From: Lobulomyces angularis
Taxonomy: Eukaryota; Chytridiomycota; Chytridiomycetes; Lobulomycetales; Lobulomycetaceae
Direction: 5' to 3'
Assembly (NCBI GenBank): GCA_027604685.1
Contig: JADHYX010000046.1
Coordinates: 1,908 to 65,907 of the forward strand
DNA: 64,000 nt
Shown here: positions 35,046 through 46,754 of the stretch, piece by piece
Layout of the letters: every line of letters starts with the position of its first letter
How positions within the stretch are numbered: position 1 is the stretch's first letter
Program-made: the position numbers and the translations under genes
Notes under the pieces: generated by a model
Seen by the model: only the letters and a program-made list of their open reading frames with translations
Databases searched by the model: none
Told to the model about the DNA's origin: nothing

Positions 35046-36310
35046 TTATATAACGCTCCTAAAAGACCCGTTGTCGAAGCTACCTCCTCTATCAAAACTG
35101 TTTCCTCGCTTATAATAAAAATTGCTACCAACACTTGAACTTGATCTATTATGGTTGAAATTGCTACTTGAATTTGTGCTGTTGAATCCTACACCATTCA
35201 CTCCATTATCAAAATCTTTCATTAATTTTGTTAATAAATTAGTGATAACTGTGTTTTTAAGCTGAATAGAAATTTCGATAGGTAAAACGCCAAATTCATC
35301 TTTAATATATGGATTGCAACCTAAATGATTAATTTCGGTGTCAAATTAAAATAAATCCTTTAAAAAAAATACAAACCTAAATTGACAAGTTTTTTAACAA
35401 TTTCTATCTGATTATTTGCAACTGCAAAATGTAATGGGGTTGAACCGTAGAGTATATTTAACGCATCTAGAGGATTTAAATCACTCTGAGTTATATTTTT
35501 TTGTAATCGCTTTCCATTAATATCACCACCTCTGTTTACAAGTAACTCAAAAATTTTTAAATCACCTATTCCTGCAGCAACATGAATTGGCTGCATTCCA
35601 TTTGTAATAGAGTTAACACTCTGACCTTGATCTAAAATAAATTTTACTAAACCGTAATTTGCTAAAAACAAAAATATTAAAGAAAGCTACACAAAAAATT
35701 GATTTTTAAATACAGTTTAGTACAGCATTATGCAGACCTAAATCAGGTTTACTTTTGTTATTATGTTTTACTTTATTAGAAGAATGATGTGATTCTAAAG
35801 ATTTGCGACGAGCTCTAGATTTTGACCAGCTCTTTGAAAGAGAAGAAGTTCTGCTGCTATGATGGTAAGAGCTACTAAGTTGAGAAGAGTTATGGTTGTT
35901 GATAGGTAAAGAATTAGAAGGAATTTGAATGTAAGAAGTAGAAGAAACTGAGGAGTTCGTAGAAGGAGAAGTAGGAGAGTTGGCAGCTTTGTCATCTTCA
36001 TTAAGTGAACCTTGAAACGAACCGAGCATAGCAACAGCTTCTTCAATGTAGAAGAGAAATCAAAATCTTAAAATGTGATAATATTGGCAATGAAGCTTGT
36101 ATCACCTAAACTAAAGCTGGGAAAAAATTCAAGATATATAGAACAAAATGCAGCCAGACTTTAAGGTAAATTTTACGCAAACCGAGTCATGAGATCCACC
36201 AGTGTTGAATTCTTTCCGATTTGGTTGGCTTCGTTGTAAACAAACGCGGGGGCGTCGGAGGCTTTAAACTTGGTTTTGGCTAAATCTTTGGACTTCAAGT
36301 GAAGTCTCAT
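35046..36310 (-). CDS. Ankyrin-repeat protein with Ser-rich N-terminal region
   Basis: Function unknown; ankyrin repeats usually bind other proteins. Exon 1 starts at 36310 (MRLHLKSKDLAKTKFKASDA, then FVYNEANQIGKNSTLVDLMT) and is GC-richer than its surroundings. A tiny second exon and the EAVAMLGSFQGSLNEDD exon follow after introns of about 60 nt. A Ser/Asn/His-rich linker leads to the ankyrin block: DLGLHNAVLNSNYGLVKFIL, QPIHVAAGIGDLKIFELLVN, GSTPLHFAVANNQIEIVKKL and CNPYIKDEFGVLPIEISIQL. The C-terminus is Ser/Asn/Gly-rich with Arg/Phe (KRGNSFDRGGSFDNGSFRS). The layout resembles uncharacterised fungal ankyrin proteins. The N-terminal splice choices are my inference. A shorter start at 36029 is the fallback. 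Confidence 0.72.
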
Positions 36311-36593
36311 GATACAGTCCTCAAAGTATCATTAAGTCATGAATTTCTTTATATGCATAACATTTCAGTTAAATGTTTAAATTTTGGAGAAGTTACAACA
36401 ATTACATTTTGTACTTAATTTATAATTTTTTTATTAGTATCAGTTACTTAGGTTGTCAGATTTTAAATTTAGCTGACCTTATTTTTACAATGAAAAACCT
36501 CAACAATAAATAAATTTCCCTTCACGTAAAAAAAATCAACTAAAAAAAATGTTGATTTTTTTTTTTTTTTTTTTAAATTAAAAAAATTTACCC

Positions 36594-36959
36594 ATGTTTT
36601 TTTCTCGATCTAGTAGACTTCATGCCACGTCAAACTTCAGAAAAAACAATAAATGTTTTATAAAAAAAAAAAGTAATAGTTCTAATTTGAAATCCAGCAA
36701 CCTAAATTTTAACTGTTACTTTTCTACTTCAAATAGTATGAAAAGTGAAAATAATTTGAAAATTAACAAAAATTTACCAGTGAGTAACACAACTATGATT
36801 TTTATTTATTTAAAGTATTTTTTTTATTTCCTTGTTGATCTATAGAAGAGTGTAATTTCAACGAATGTAAGTGAGAAATGTGAATCAAATCTTCTTAGAT
36901 CATTAAGCTCTTCTCAGGTGTCTTTGAATTGGTTAGAATCTCAACAGGAAGATTGGTAA
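36594..36959 (+). CDS. Small protein with mitochondrial-presequence-like N-terminus
   Basis: Two exons give a protein of about 100 residues. The first 60 (MFFSRSSRLHATSNFRKNNK onward) are rich in Arg, Lys, Ser and Asn and nearly free of acidic residues, as in a mitochondrial targeting sequence. An intron with GTGAGT and CTATAG follows NKNLP. The second exon encodes KSVISTNVSEKCESNLLRS and ends SLNWLESQQEDW, with TAA at 36957-36959. I do not recognise the family. The donor-like GGTAAT at the stop means more exons downstream are possible, but none is evident. Confidence 0.4.
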
Positions 36960-37398
36960 TTGTAATCAAACTTTTTTTTTTTTATTTATATATATTTGAA
37001 ATTGATGTTTTTAAATTAACTATTCTAATTTTACTTGATTTTAATTAAAAGATTTTTTCTTTTTCTTTTATTTAAGCTAAAACATTAATCAGTTAAAACC
37101 AATGAAGAAAGTTTTGTTGAGTTTTTCATTTAAAATCTCTAAATTCTTTTTCTTTATTAAGTTAAAATTTAAATTTTTTTACCATTTTATTTTTTATTTT
37201 TATTTTCTAAAAAGTAATTTTTCTAAGTACTTCTATATTCAAAAATTTTCAACTTTAAATATTTAATTAATTTTCTTTTCATTTTTATTTTCAATATAAA
37301 TTTACATTTTTGAAAAAAAAAAAAACTTATTACAACAGGGTGGTTTTTTTTTTTATTAACCATATTGATATTTAAATTATACCTTTACATTGTACAAT
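36960..37398. other. T-rich intergenic region
   Basis: About 440 bases with very high A/T content and homopolymers. No open frame or structured element is seen. It would hold the promoter of the DNAJC17-like gene. Confidence 0.5.
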
Positions 37399-38437
37399 AT
37401 GACAGAAGAAGGGTTCGTCGATTTTTATTCACTGCTTTCAATAGATATCGATACAGCAACTAAAAAAATCATTCAAAAAGCTTATAGAGAGAAGTCAAGA
37501 ACTGCGCATCCAGATAAAGGAGGAGATAATGAAACTTTTCACAAGTTAACTATTGCCTATGAAACGTTATTGGATGAAAGTAAAAAAAAAGATTACGATC
37601 AAACTTTTAAAGCAAAAAAACAGCGGGAACTGAAATTACAACAAATGGATAAAAAAAAGAGAAGGGATAGGGAAAATTTGGAAGAAAGGGAGAGGCTGGT
37701 AAAAAAAAATAAAATTGGAGGAGAAGATTACAATGAAAATTTAAAAAACAAGCTCGAAGAAAATAGACTCAGAACTGAAAACTACAAAGAATTGAGAAAT
37801 TTTCAAAATAAAATGGAGAATTTTGCTTTAAGAAATGATAAATTAAGTTTAGGTATCAAAAAATTTTAATTTGGATACCTTTTTTCTTTTTGTATATTAT
37901 TATATATTGGTTTTTATATTAATTTAATATGCATATTTTTTTATTTTTTTTACAATTAACTTTTATTTTAACGTAGATACACCAAAAAACTTGGATGCAA
38001 CTTTAATTTTGAAGTGGAAAAAAAAAAAATTTAATTTTACCAAAGAAGATTTAATGAATATTTTCAAAAAAAATTTTAATAATTATGAAAATCTGATATT
38101 TAACGATACTGATAAAGAAAAAAAAAAAATGACTGCAATAATATCATTCTCTTCAATTTTAAGTGCGGTAATTTCATATGAATGAAATACAATATTTTAA
38201 AAATTAATAGCTTTATTTTTTGTTTTGTTTTAGAACTCTGTTATGAATTCAAAAATTGAGGAGTTGCAAGCATTTGAAATAAAGTGGGCAAATGGTTTTC
38301 CTCCAGCTGCACTGGCGACACTACTTAAGGAAAATGTTCAAAATCAAGAGGAAATAATGGTTGATACAAATGTTCCTGAAGGAATGAGTTTTGAAGATTA
38401 CGAAGAGCTTATTTTGATGCAGACTTTAGATTCGTAG
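37399..38437 (+). CDS. DNAJC17-like J-domain protein with RRM
   Basis: An Hsp40 co-chaperone linked in yeasts (Cwf23) and animals to the spliceosome. The J domain fills the first 75 residues: FVDFYSLLSIDIDTATKKII, QKAYREKSRTAHPDKGGDNE with the HPD loop, and LTIAYETLLDESKKKDYDQT. A long charged coiled coil follows, then after an intron an RRM-like domain (TPKNLDATLILKWKKKKFNF, MTAIISFSSILSA). The C-terminal segment, FEIKWANGFPPAALATLLKE, ends in a Glu/Asp-rich tail. J domain, coil and RRM in this order are specific to the DNAJC17/Cwf23 group. Three exons join in frame and the stop is at 38435-38437. Confidence 0.85.
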
Positions 38438-38579
38438 AATATTTTAATTTTAATTTGTAAATAAATCTAAAAATAATTTAATATAATAGAAAATGTTTTA
38501 ATTCATTTTAACATTAATTACATTTTTTAAAGATAGAATATTTTTATGATTAAAAAAAAGGAAGAATCTAGTATTGCGT

Positions 38580-40384
38580 TCAATAGCTTTCATCATCACT
38601 TTTGTATTCCAAAAATCTAAATGAAAAAAGTTCAATTGAAAGTTAATATTTTTTTTACTAACCCCTTTATCGCACCACCAACTGCTACTCTATCAATTAA
38701 AAACGTATCATGCCCATACAAGGAGTCAGATTCAAAATACGTTACATTTTTATTTCCATTTGCTTTTAGAACGTCACTAATTTCTTTTTGTTGCCAAACG
38801 GGAAATAATACGTCACTTTGAATTCCAAAAATTAACGTTGGGTGATTCACAGTTGAACAACCTATACATATAGAAATAAAATGTTTTGTTTTTTCAATCA
38901 AAAGTTTATAATCATAACAGGTTAAAATATAAAACTATTTTTACCCTGCATTAAGCAAAATTCGTCTTTTTCGTCATATTTACTCATATCACTATATTTT
39001 TTTACATAAGTGGAACTTTCTAGCCAACTATTTCTGTGACTTAAATCAAACAAGTCCATTGCTTTGGAAATGTACAGCATAGAATTTGGATCAAATTTAT
39101 TGTTCTTTATGAAATTATCTCCTTGATGGTCCAAGTAAGTTTCAATCAAGAAATCTGGATCTAGAGTAGGTGATGAATTCGGCTTACTTCTATTTCTGCC
39201 AAATCTTTTTTCCCACTCAGGACCTGATCTGTAAGTTATTGTAGCTATTTGTCTAGCTAACTTCATCCCCTGTAACGGATAGCTAGAAGAATAATAATTC
39301 CCCTCATTCCAGTTAGGATCCTTAACGGCAAAATTAATAGGTTTGTAAATTATAAACTTACAGACATTAAAACTTGACGCTGCATATAACGTAAAGCAAT
39401 ACTAGAGGGATGTGAACGCGCAGCTGCACTTATAGAAATTAGCCTTCCAACTCTTTCAGGAAACATTGCCGCTAAACACAAAGATTGCATTCCACCCATA
39501 GATGCTCTAAAAAATGAGACAAAAAAAATTGGAAATTTTTTATTTAAAATCAATGAAGTTATACCCAACTGAAGCATAAAGCTTTGTAATTCCTAGATTA
39601 TCTAAAAGTCTAACTTGGGCGCGAACCATATCGCTGATAGTGATTATCGGAAATAGACCACTAAACCAGTTAAAAAGATGAAAGAAGGAATGTGATACCC
39701 GTAAGGCTCTTTTGTTTCAGGATTGATAGAACTCGGGCCTGTTGACCCAAAACAACTACCTAAAACGTTTGAACAGACGACAAAAAATTTGGAAGTGTCG
39801 ATGGCCAATCCTGGTCCAATAAAATCCTGCCACCATCCTTTATTTGAATTTTTTTCATTACTTTTCGCATGAGAGGAAGCACTAAGACCTTTTGTTTTTC
39901 ATTTTTTTTTTGTTAGTGCTTTTTTCAAATTATTCTTATTTAAGATGGCCAGAAGTCGAGAAAAATTACCAGTGTGAAGTAAGATAACATTTGACTTATC
40001 AGAATTTAAAGTTCCCCAAGTTTCGTATGCAATTGTAGGATTTATCAAGTATCCTCCGTGATTTAACACATATTTTTCTTTAATAACAAAGGTTTCAAAT
40101 CCAAATCCAGCATTGTTATAATCAGGTTCAGGGCCCTCTACCTCGTTGTAAGTGTTGTTTGCTTTTTTTTGTCTTGAAGTTTGTAAAAACATTTCAGAAT
40201 CTTTATTTGATTTGATCTCATTAGACGATTGTATCTGAAACAAATTACTAGCAATCTTACTCTTTGGATTTTTGTGTATTATTATGGTGGATGGGGTTGA
40301 AGTTGGTGAATTGAAATTTGTATTCGTAAGAGGTATTTTGTTCAATCCAAAAGTATTTTTTACATTTGAAATTAGGCGCTTCAT
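38580..40384 (-). CDS. MetX-family acetyltransferase, probably serine O-acetyltransferase (Cys2/CysA type)
   Basis: An alpha/beta-hydrolase acyltransferase that acetylates serine or homoserine for cysteine or methionine synthesis. The N-terminus ([20 protein letters not shown]) is basic and Ser/Asn-rich, like a mitochondrial presequence. Core motifs include [27 protein letters not shown] and [20 protein letters not shown], then [20 protein letters not shown]. The nucleophile Ser lies in [20 protein letters not shown], the Asp in [19 protein letters not shown] and the His in YGHDTFLID. The [14 protein letters not shown] and [18 protein letters not shown] text matches what I recall of the fungal serine acetyltransferase subgroup better than Met2. 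A last exon ending SDDESY stops at 38580-38582. The family is sure; the substrate is inferred. Confidence 0.85.
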
Positions 40385-41432
40385 CAGAAAATGGTAAAAT
40401 TAATTTCTAAAGGTTTGTGGTTTGTTGCAGTTTAAAAGTTAAATTTTTATACATTTTAAATTAAAATAGAATTTTTCATTGGTGACATCATATTGCGAAA
40501 TTGTATGATGATGCTCTTTTTTGAATAATAGATAGAAAATATGTACAAAATTCGTTTTAAAATCTACTCCCTAACTTTTAACACAGTACAGCATCCTTCA
40601 ATTTGATATTGATCATTAGTCATTATGAAACATAATTTTAAAGGCATAGTGTTGCTGCTGTAAGTTCAATATTATTAGAAGCTATTGGTTGATATATTAT
40701 CTGTCGAAGAAAATAAGAATTTATCAAATACGGAGACTTTTTTTTCTAGCGGATTATGCCAATTTGTTTTCTCACTACATAGAAGACCTCGGAGGTATAG
40801 TTCAACTACAATATATAATTTTCAGAAAGGGTGTAAATATTATAAAGTGTTTCAAATGCATCTTATGCTGTTTTCGCAACTACCATTTTTAGAAAATCTT
40901 GAAATTTATATAAACCTTTAATAAAATCAATGGTATGGTGCTGATTGAGGAAGTTCCATCCAAACAAAGATTTTAATGGCCGAATTTTTTTAAAATTTCC
41001 ATTCAATTTCCATTCAATGCTTTTAATTACAATACGAAAGGAGTTTATGTTTAAGCTTTATTGTGGTGATAGTTAGGCCAAAGTGATTATTGGCTATTAG
41101 CATTCCTGTAGATATCTTTAAAAGGGTGCAAGTCAACTTACGATGAAGTGCAAAGAATCTTGTTTGGAATATATACAAGGTGCAAATTTAGCCTTATTAG
41201 AGGAGTATCTCGACAGGAAGGTTTCATACACTGATGTTAGATGTATATAAGAGCTCTTAATCGGTTTGTCCAGGTTGTCATCAGAGACGGTTAAACTTTT
41301 AGGGGAGGAAGAATCCAAGTGTGGATAATGAGGGAAGTGTTCATCTGTTTTTGTGCATAAATAAAGAGAAAGATGTGTACAAGTACTGAGAAAAAATTTT
41401 ATTCTTAGAATAATCTCAAAAAAAAAATCCAA
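40385..41432. other. Intergenic region with unassigned coding-like fragments
   Basis: About 1 kb between two minus-strand genes. Plus-strand fragments near 41140-41230 read like protein in two frames (MKCKESCLEYIQGANLALLE in one, YDEVQRILFGIYTRCKF in another), but I could not build a gene. No RNA gene is seen. Confidence 0.35.
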
Positions 41433-42965
41433 CTATTTGTACAAAGGTTTCAATAACTTTGCAATAGTTTGCAGTTGAATGTTAGAAGTACCTTCATAAA
41501 TTGCTCCAATTTTACAATCTCTAAAATACTTTTCTACAGGGTATTCTACAAAAAAGCAAACTTTAGTTTTGATAGTGCAAAAAAAAAATATTACCTCTAG
41601 TGAAACCAACTCCTCCCATCCACTCAATACATTTTGATGCGGATCTTTCTGCAACTTGTGAAGCATAGAGTTTTGCCATTGCTGCTTCTTTCACAAAGGT
41701 TTTTCCTTCTTCCTTCAGCCTAGCTGCATTGTATGTCAATAGTCTTGCAGCTTCAATATCTAAAGCTACTTGTGCAACCTGAAATTGCATGCCCTGAAGA
41801 AAAATGTGTAAAAATAAAAAAAATTAGATTTTTTACTTGAAAATCTCCAATGTGTTGTCCAAAACATTTACGCTCATAAAGATATGGCATTGTTTCATCA
41901 AACACTCCTTGAGCAAGGCCCAGCATTTGCGCAGCAATACCTATCCTTCCTTCATTTAATATTTCAATTGCATATTTGTATCCTTGTCCTATTTCTCCCA
42001 AAACATTAGCTGCAGGAATTTTTACTTCATCAAAATTAACTACACAAGTTGAAGATGCTCTAATTCCCAGCTGTTTATTGAAATGGAATTAAATTTAGTT
42101 GGTATAATGCAAATTACCTTTATTTCTTTTTTTCCAATTTTTACACCCATATCTTTTTCGGCAATAAAGCAAGTTATGCCCTTATATCCTTTAGAAGGGT
42201 CAATGTTGGCAAAAACTAGTATATTATAAACACCTCAAGCATAATATTTTATAGATTCCTTACCTAAAAATATATCACTTTCGTAAGAATTGGTAATCCA
42301 CATCTTTGAACCATTTAGAACGTAGTAGTCGCCTTTTTTTTCCGCTTTTGTTGTTAACGCAAACGCATCCGTACCGGCCCCCGCTTCGCTCAGGCAAAAG
42401 CAACCAACAGTATCTGTAGCTAATTTACTTAAATATTTTTCTTTTTGAGCATCGGTTCCATACTTTCTAAACAAAGTGTTTACTAATGTGTTCTGCACAT
42501 CACATACAACTGACACCGATGGATCGACTTTTGCTAACTCTTCCACAGCAATAATAGCTAATTGACAAATGGTTACTTCTGCTAGTAAAATTAACTTCAT
42601 TACCAGATGTGAAGGAAGATTCAGAGCCATTATAGTCAGTGGGTGTTTCAATACCCATTAATCCTTGATTAAACAAACCACTTAAAACAGATTTATCCAA
42701 TAATTCTTTTTCATCCATTTCAAAAACCTTTGGTCTAACAACTTCTTTAGCAAATTTAGCAACTAAGAACATTTTAGTTAATTTTAATTATTTAATAAAG
42801 ATTGCATGTACCTGATTCCCTTAACATTTGCTCCTCCTCAGTAAAGGTGTGTAAGGAAGCTATTTTGCTTTCAGACCTTTGAAGGGCTGAGCTAGTAAAA
42901 AGCCTTTTGGATTGATTTATGGAAAATGATCTTAAACTATTGCATTTAATTTTCGAAAAAAGCAT
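41433..42965 (-). CDS. Short/branched-chain acyl-CoA dehydrogenase, mitochondrial
   Basis: FAD enzyme that introduces a 2,3 double bond into short branched acyl-CoAs, as in isoleucine breakdown. The N-terminus ([20 protein letters not shown]) is a mitochondrial presequence. [20 protein letters not shown] opens the mature part. Signature text includes [20 protein letters not shown] and [20 protein letters not shown], then [40 protein letters not shown] and [13 protein letters not shown]. The catalytic Glu lies in [28 protein letters not shown] is closest to the ACADSB branch (SNIQL) rather than SCAD (SEIQR). Six or more exons join across introns of 45-70 nt. The stop is at 41433-41435. Confidence 0.92.
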
Positions 42966-43753
42966 TTTTTATATTAAACTCTCTGAAAAATTTGTTTTTT
43001 AATTTTTTTTTTCCGTAACACTTAAACAATGACATAGTTAATAATTTCATCGCAAAAAAATGAGAACGCAGCAATGAAATCTTCTCATTCCTTTTTACAA
43101 GGTTATTTGGTATAATAACCCATAAACAGAAACTATCAAATTCCAATAGAACTGATAGTGTTTTTCTATTTTTCCACACAACGAAAACTGCTTAAAAAAT
43201 ATGATGTTTGAAAGTTTCAAATCAAGGTGTTGACAGCATTGAAAGAAATAGGAAAATGGGTTCCTTGGGAAATCGCTGGTTTGTTATCACATGCTGTGTT
43301 GACTTTGAAAACAGTGTCAGAAGAAATTAAACAATGAGAACAGGATTTTTATATTTTGGGTTGAAAATGAATTCTGGGATTAATTTGGTAGAAGCAAAAG
43401 TCTGCAGCCTTTATGTGAATTTTATTCCTCCAGACTGAAGAATCAACATTTGGAAGTCAAAGAAAAACGGAAAGATCTAAATTTGATAAACTACTAGAAC
43501 TAGTGGGTATTCCTAATTGGCGAAAATTAACAGAAGCTAAAATCAATTGAAATTAAGCATTGCTGTGGACTGTAGCTATATCACAGTTTTGGCCATTTAC
43601 TGCATATCTTGCATCAAATGCCTAAAGTTATATTCATTATATGATAATCTAGATATTTACAAAAGAAATTGACCGAAAAATTATTAAAGCCTATTTAAGT
43701 AAAAAAAAATATATGGTAAATAGATAAATAGTGATAATTAAAATCTTCCTGAT
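42966..43753. other. Intergenic region with a possible unresolved small gene
   Basis: Upstream of the acyl-CoA dehydrogenase and downstream of the next minus gene. On the plus strand, 43225-43550 carries two protein-like segments described separately. A further hydrophobic segment (LLWTVAISQFWPFTAYLASN, near 43565-43620) could be another exon, but I could not connect it in frame. Confidence 0.35.
43225..43550 (+). CDS. Possible small unidentified gene (start not found)
   Basis: Two adjacent coding-like exons. The first reads VLTALKEIGKWVPWEIAGLL then SHAVLTLKT. After a GTGTCA...CCTCCAG intron the second reads TEESTFGSQRKTERSKFDKL then LELVGIPNWRKLTEAKIN plus stop. Composition and amphipathic pattern look like real protein rather than random AT-rich sequence. 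I found no convincing start codon or family. It may be a multi-exon gene with an undetected first exon, or a decaying copy. Confidence 0.3.
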
Positions 43754-44491
43754 TTAGGAAAACTCAGTCCACTCCACTTCTTTGTTATAAAAAAAATTTC
43801 TTTCAACATCATCAAAGTTTAACTCCAAGCTACTGAATTGCAAATTCGGTTTAAAATAGAGTAAATCATTTTCTGTATTTGTAGGGTACGGTAAACTAAT
43901 GGTATCGACTTCTCGGTTAATGAGATTACTACAGAGAGAAAAAATTGTTGAAAGTAACATTAAAAAAATTTCACTAACAATAATTCAAAGTCGGGTCTCA
44001 AATCTTGTTTCTTTAGCCAATCTTTATTCACACTTTTTTTGGCTCTTGTGTTTAAGTTGTCTAAATTTCCTTCTACTTCTTCTAAGGGACCATCGGCTAC
44101 AGAAAAATCCTTTTTCTTTGACTCTGTATTTTTGTTTTCATACTTTATCTTTTGCAAGTTTTTAAATTGTTTTTTGTGTTTGCTTAGATTCGTAGCCTAC
44201 ATTTTAAAGTTGTTTAAACCTTATGAAAGATATTGCTATTTAACCTTTATAGTTATGGTATTGTAAATCTTATTTACTGTAGCAGTATCCTTTTGCAATA
44301 AGTTTGCAACTGCCGAAACCTAAAGGACAAGTAATAGTGAATGAAATTTTTTTTGAGTGATTTACAGGATTAAATGGTTCTCTTTCCAATTCATGTATTC
44401 TTAGTCTATGTATCAAGGACGAATTTCTTTTAGGCTCAAGAATTACTGCTGTTTTGCAAGGGTTTTGAATTGACATTAAACAAAACCTCAT
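43754..44491 (-). CDS. Unknown protein divergent from TEX9
   Basis: Not recognised. Four exons join in frame: MRFCLMSIQNPCKTAVILEP then KRNSSLIHRLRIHELEREPF, then VSAVANLLQKDTATATNLSK, a charged segment KHKKQFKNLQKIKYENKN with VADGPLEEVEGNLDNLNTRA, and a last exon with REVDTISLPYPTNTENDLLY ending VEWTEFS. There is no signal peptide or membrane segment; the middle is likely helical. The start at 44491 gives the most consistent frame; a codon at 44638 (MKHE) does not join in frame. Its divergent neighbour is a ciliary-type protein, so a flagellar role is conceivable but unproven. Confidence 0.55.
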
Positions 44492-44850
44492 GTGACACAC
44501 AAGTTTCAATTTATAGAAAAAGAAATAGACTTTGAGTAGTAAAAAGTGTAGAAGTTGGCATTTTTTAGTTAAAAACCTAAGTTTATGGGTTTGAAGAGAC
44601 TTAATGGGAAAGAAAATTACCAATACCTCATGCTTCATAGTTTCTGACAGTCTCAACAAATCAACTCAATGAGGTACTGGCTCTATTTTTTACTTCAAAA
44701 TTTGTTGCTTCTTTATATGTTAAAGAAATATGCTTATTTAAGAATTATTAGTAGTTATTTGAACATGTAAGAAATTTATGCCATACAGCGAAATGAGAGT
44801 TTGTGTAGGAATAAATTAAAACTCCGAATTTTTTTTTTCTTTTTGAGCAA
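44492..44850. promoter_or_regulatory. Shared upstream region of divergent unknown gene and TEX9
   Basis: About 360 bases between divergent starts, with no open frame. I see no recognisable motif; a promoter role is inferred from position. Confidence 0.3.
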
Positions 44851-46474
44851 ATGATGCACATTGAAGAAGCAGGTATTTTTAAATCAAATTATTTTATGTA
44901 ATTGGTACTTGAATAATCAAACTATCAAAAGTTTAATGACACAAATTATATAAATTTAAAAATTTTTGTCAATAGAACACCAAAATCAATTTTCCATCAG
45001 TGATGAGCTGATGCAGCTGGAAAAAGAATACTTACTGAAAAACAAAAAACTACAAAAAAAGTCTAATCAAGTTGTCAAAGAAGTTGAGGCCTTAGTTGTA
45101 ATATTGAAACTGTTTTAAAATACAAACTTTTTCATTTTTAGAAAGGAGGAAGAGCAGTAATGGATACTCCATTTTCTAAGATAAATTATCCCGAAGTTGC
45201 TAAAGCTGCTGAAAGGTAAAATCAATTACATTCCTTTTATTTGATCTGCTATAGTGAAATATCTCAAAGCAAAAATTCACGAGCAAGGAGATCTACTTAT
45301 AATGATAAAGTAAAACGATTATTTATAATTTCTACATTAATGATGTTCTTTTATAAATAAGGTAGCCAATCGTAAGGATGATGTGAAGATCTCCAGTCGG
45401 TATAAACTTTCATACCTGGATAATTTTAAATTTAGATATTAAGCCCAGTGACATCGAAACCAAAAATTCCTTCTTTCAATCCCAAATCAAAAATTGATAA
45501 AAATGATATTATTTCACAAGACATTGAAGCAAATGAGTTACTTTTGAACCACAATCAACCCATTTCGAATGATGAGAATATAGGACAGGAAGCTTTGAAT
45601 AGATTACTAAAAGCTAAATTGCAAGTACTTCAAGTAGATTTTGAAAAATTAGTAAAATTGCATCAGACAAAGGTTTTCTTTTTTTTTAACTTTTCACAGC
45701 TAAAAATTTTAATTACATATTTAATTCCTTTAGGAAACTGTAATCCGCAGTGTAGAAGAAAGATTAAAGTTAAGTGATGAAGAAAAAAATAAAGCATTAA
45801 AAAATTTTCAGACTTCCCAGGTTTTGCTTTTGTAAATGAAATTATGTGTACTAAATATCTGAGAAAATCTTTTAAATTTTATTAAGACGCAACTGGATAA
45901 ATTAAAAAAGGAATTTCTTAATTTAAAGCAAACTAATGAGGACAATGAAAGCGCTTTACGAACTTTAAAAAAAGTACAATATTTATAGCTAAATTTCAGT
46001 TAATTTTTTTTTTTTAGGAATTAGATGTAACTTCTAAATCACAAAAGCAAATCGAAAATGAGCAAAATTCCAAAGACATCAGGTAAAAAGGAACATAAAA
46101 ATTGTATGTTTAATATTAATAACTTGAAACATAAGGCTCAATAGATCATTGGAAGAACTAGAGAAACAAAAAAAGCTAACTAATGCTCAATTGCAAAAAG
46201 AAAAGATTAAATTTGAAGAATTGAACCTTAATTATAATAATTTATTTAAGGACTTTAAAAAAGTTGAAAAAAAAAATTCAGATTTACTTTTAATTTTTAA
46301 GAAACAACAGTTGTTGATTGAAGTTCTAAGAAAACAGAAGGTAACTAAGATATTTTTCTTTAATTTTTAAGCCAATTTTTTCAAAAAAATTGAAAGGTAC
46401 ACATTGAAGCAGCAAAACTTTTGCAGTTTACAGAAGAGGAATTTCTAAAGGCTTTAAACCTTCCAAACTATTAA
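44851..46474 (+). CDS. TEX9-like coiled-coil protein
   Basis: Homologue of testis-expressed protein 9, a coiled-coil protein found in ciliated or flagellated eukaryotes. The N-terminal ISDELMQLEKEYLLKNKKLQ matches the LLALEEEYKRLNAELQ start of TEX9. The middle GQEALNRLLKAKLQVLQVDF corresponds to TEAQIRFLKAKLHVMQEEL. The C-terminus is diagnostic: LIFKKQQLLIEVLRKQKVHI followed by EAAKLLQFTEEEFLKALN. About nine exons are separated by introns of 45-80 nt. The stop is at 46472-46474. Together with WDR60 it supports a flagellated life stage. Confidence 0.85.
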
Positions 46475-46754
46475 ACAATTTTTAATTTTTTTTTAATCAT
46501 ATATATAATAAAAACAATCTATCTGCATAAAAACGAAAAAAAGATTATTTGTCAAGAGAGTGTATTTTTTTCATATTATTAAAGTAATTAGCCAGCTTTT
46601 CATACAATAAATATTTGATATGCATTAAAGTTAATGAACTCAAAAATGTGTACTGTGAAATTTTAGAATTTATTGCAATTTAAGGTATAAGTTCGCATAA
46701 TTCAACCATTAATTATATTTACCATTCTATTCTAAAGTTAATATTTTCATGCTA

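Noticed and set aside
35795..36046. Leu-rich frame overlapping the ankyrin gene
   Set aside because: It is the shifted reading of the Ser/Asn-rich linker. The other frame continues into ankyrin repeats.
40685..41432. Short frames on both strands between the MetX-family and acyl-CoA dehydrogenase genes
   Set aside because: Fragments look protein-like in conflicting frames (one tail faintly recalls LSM proteins), but no start, stop and splice set gives a gene.
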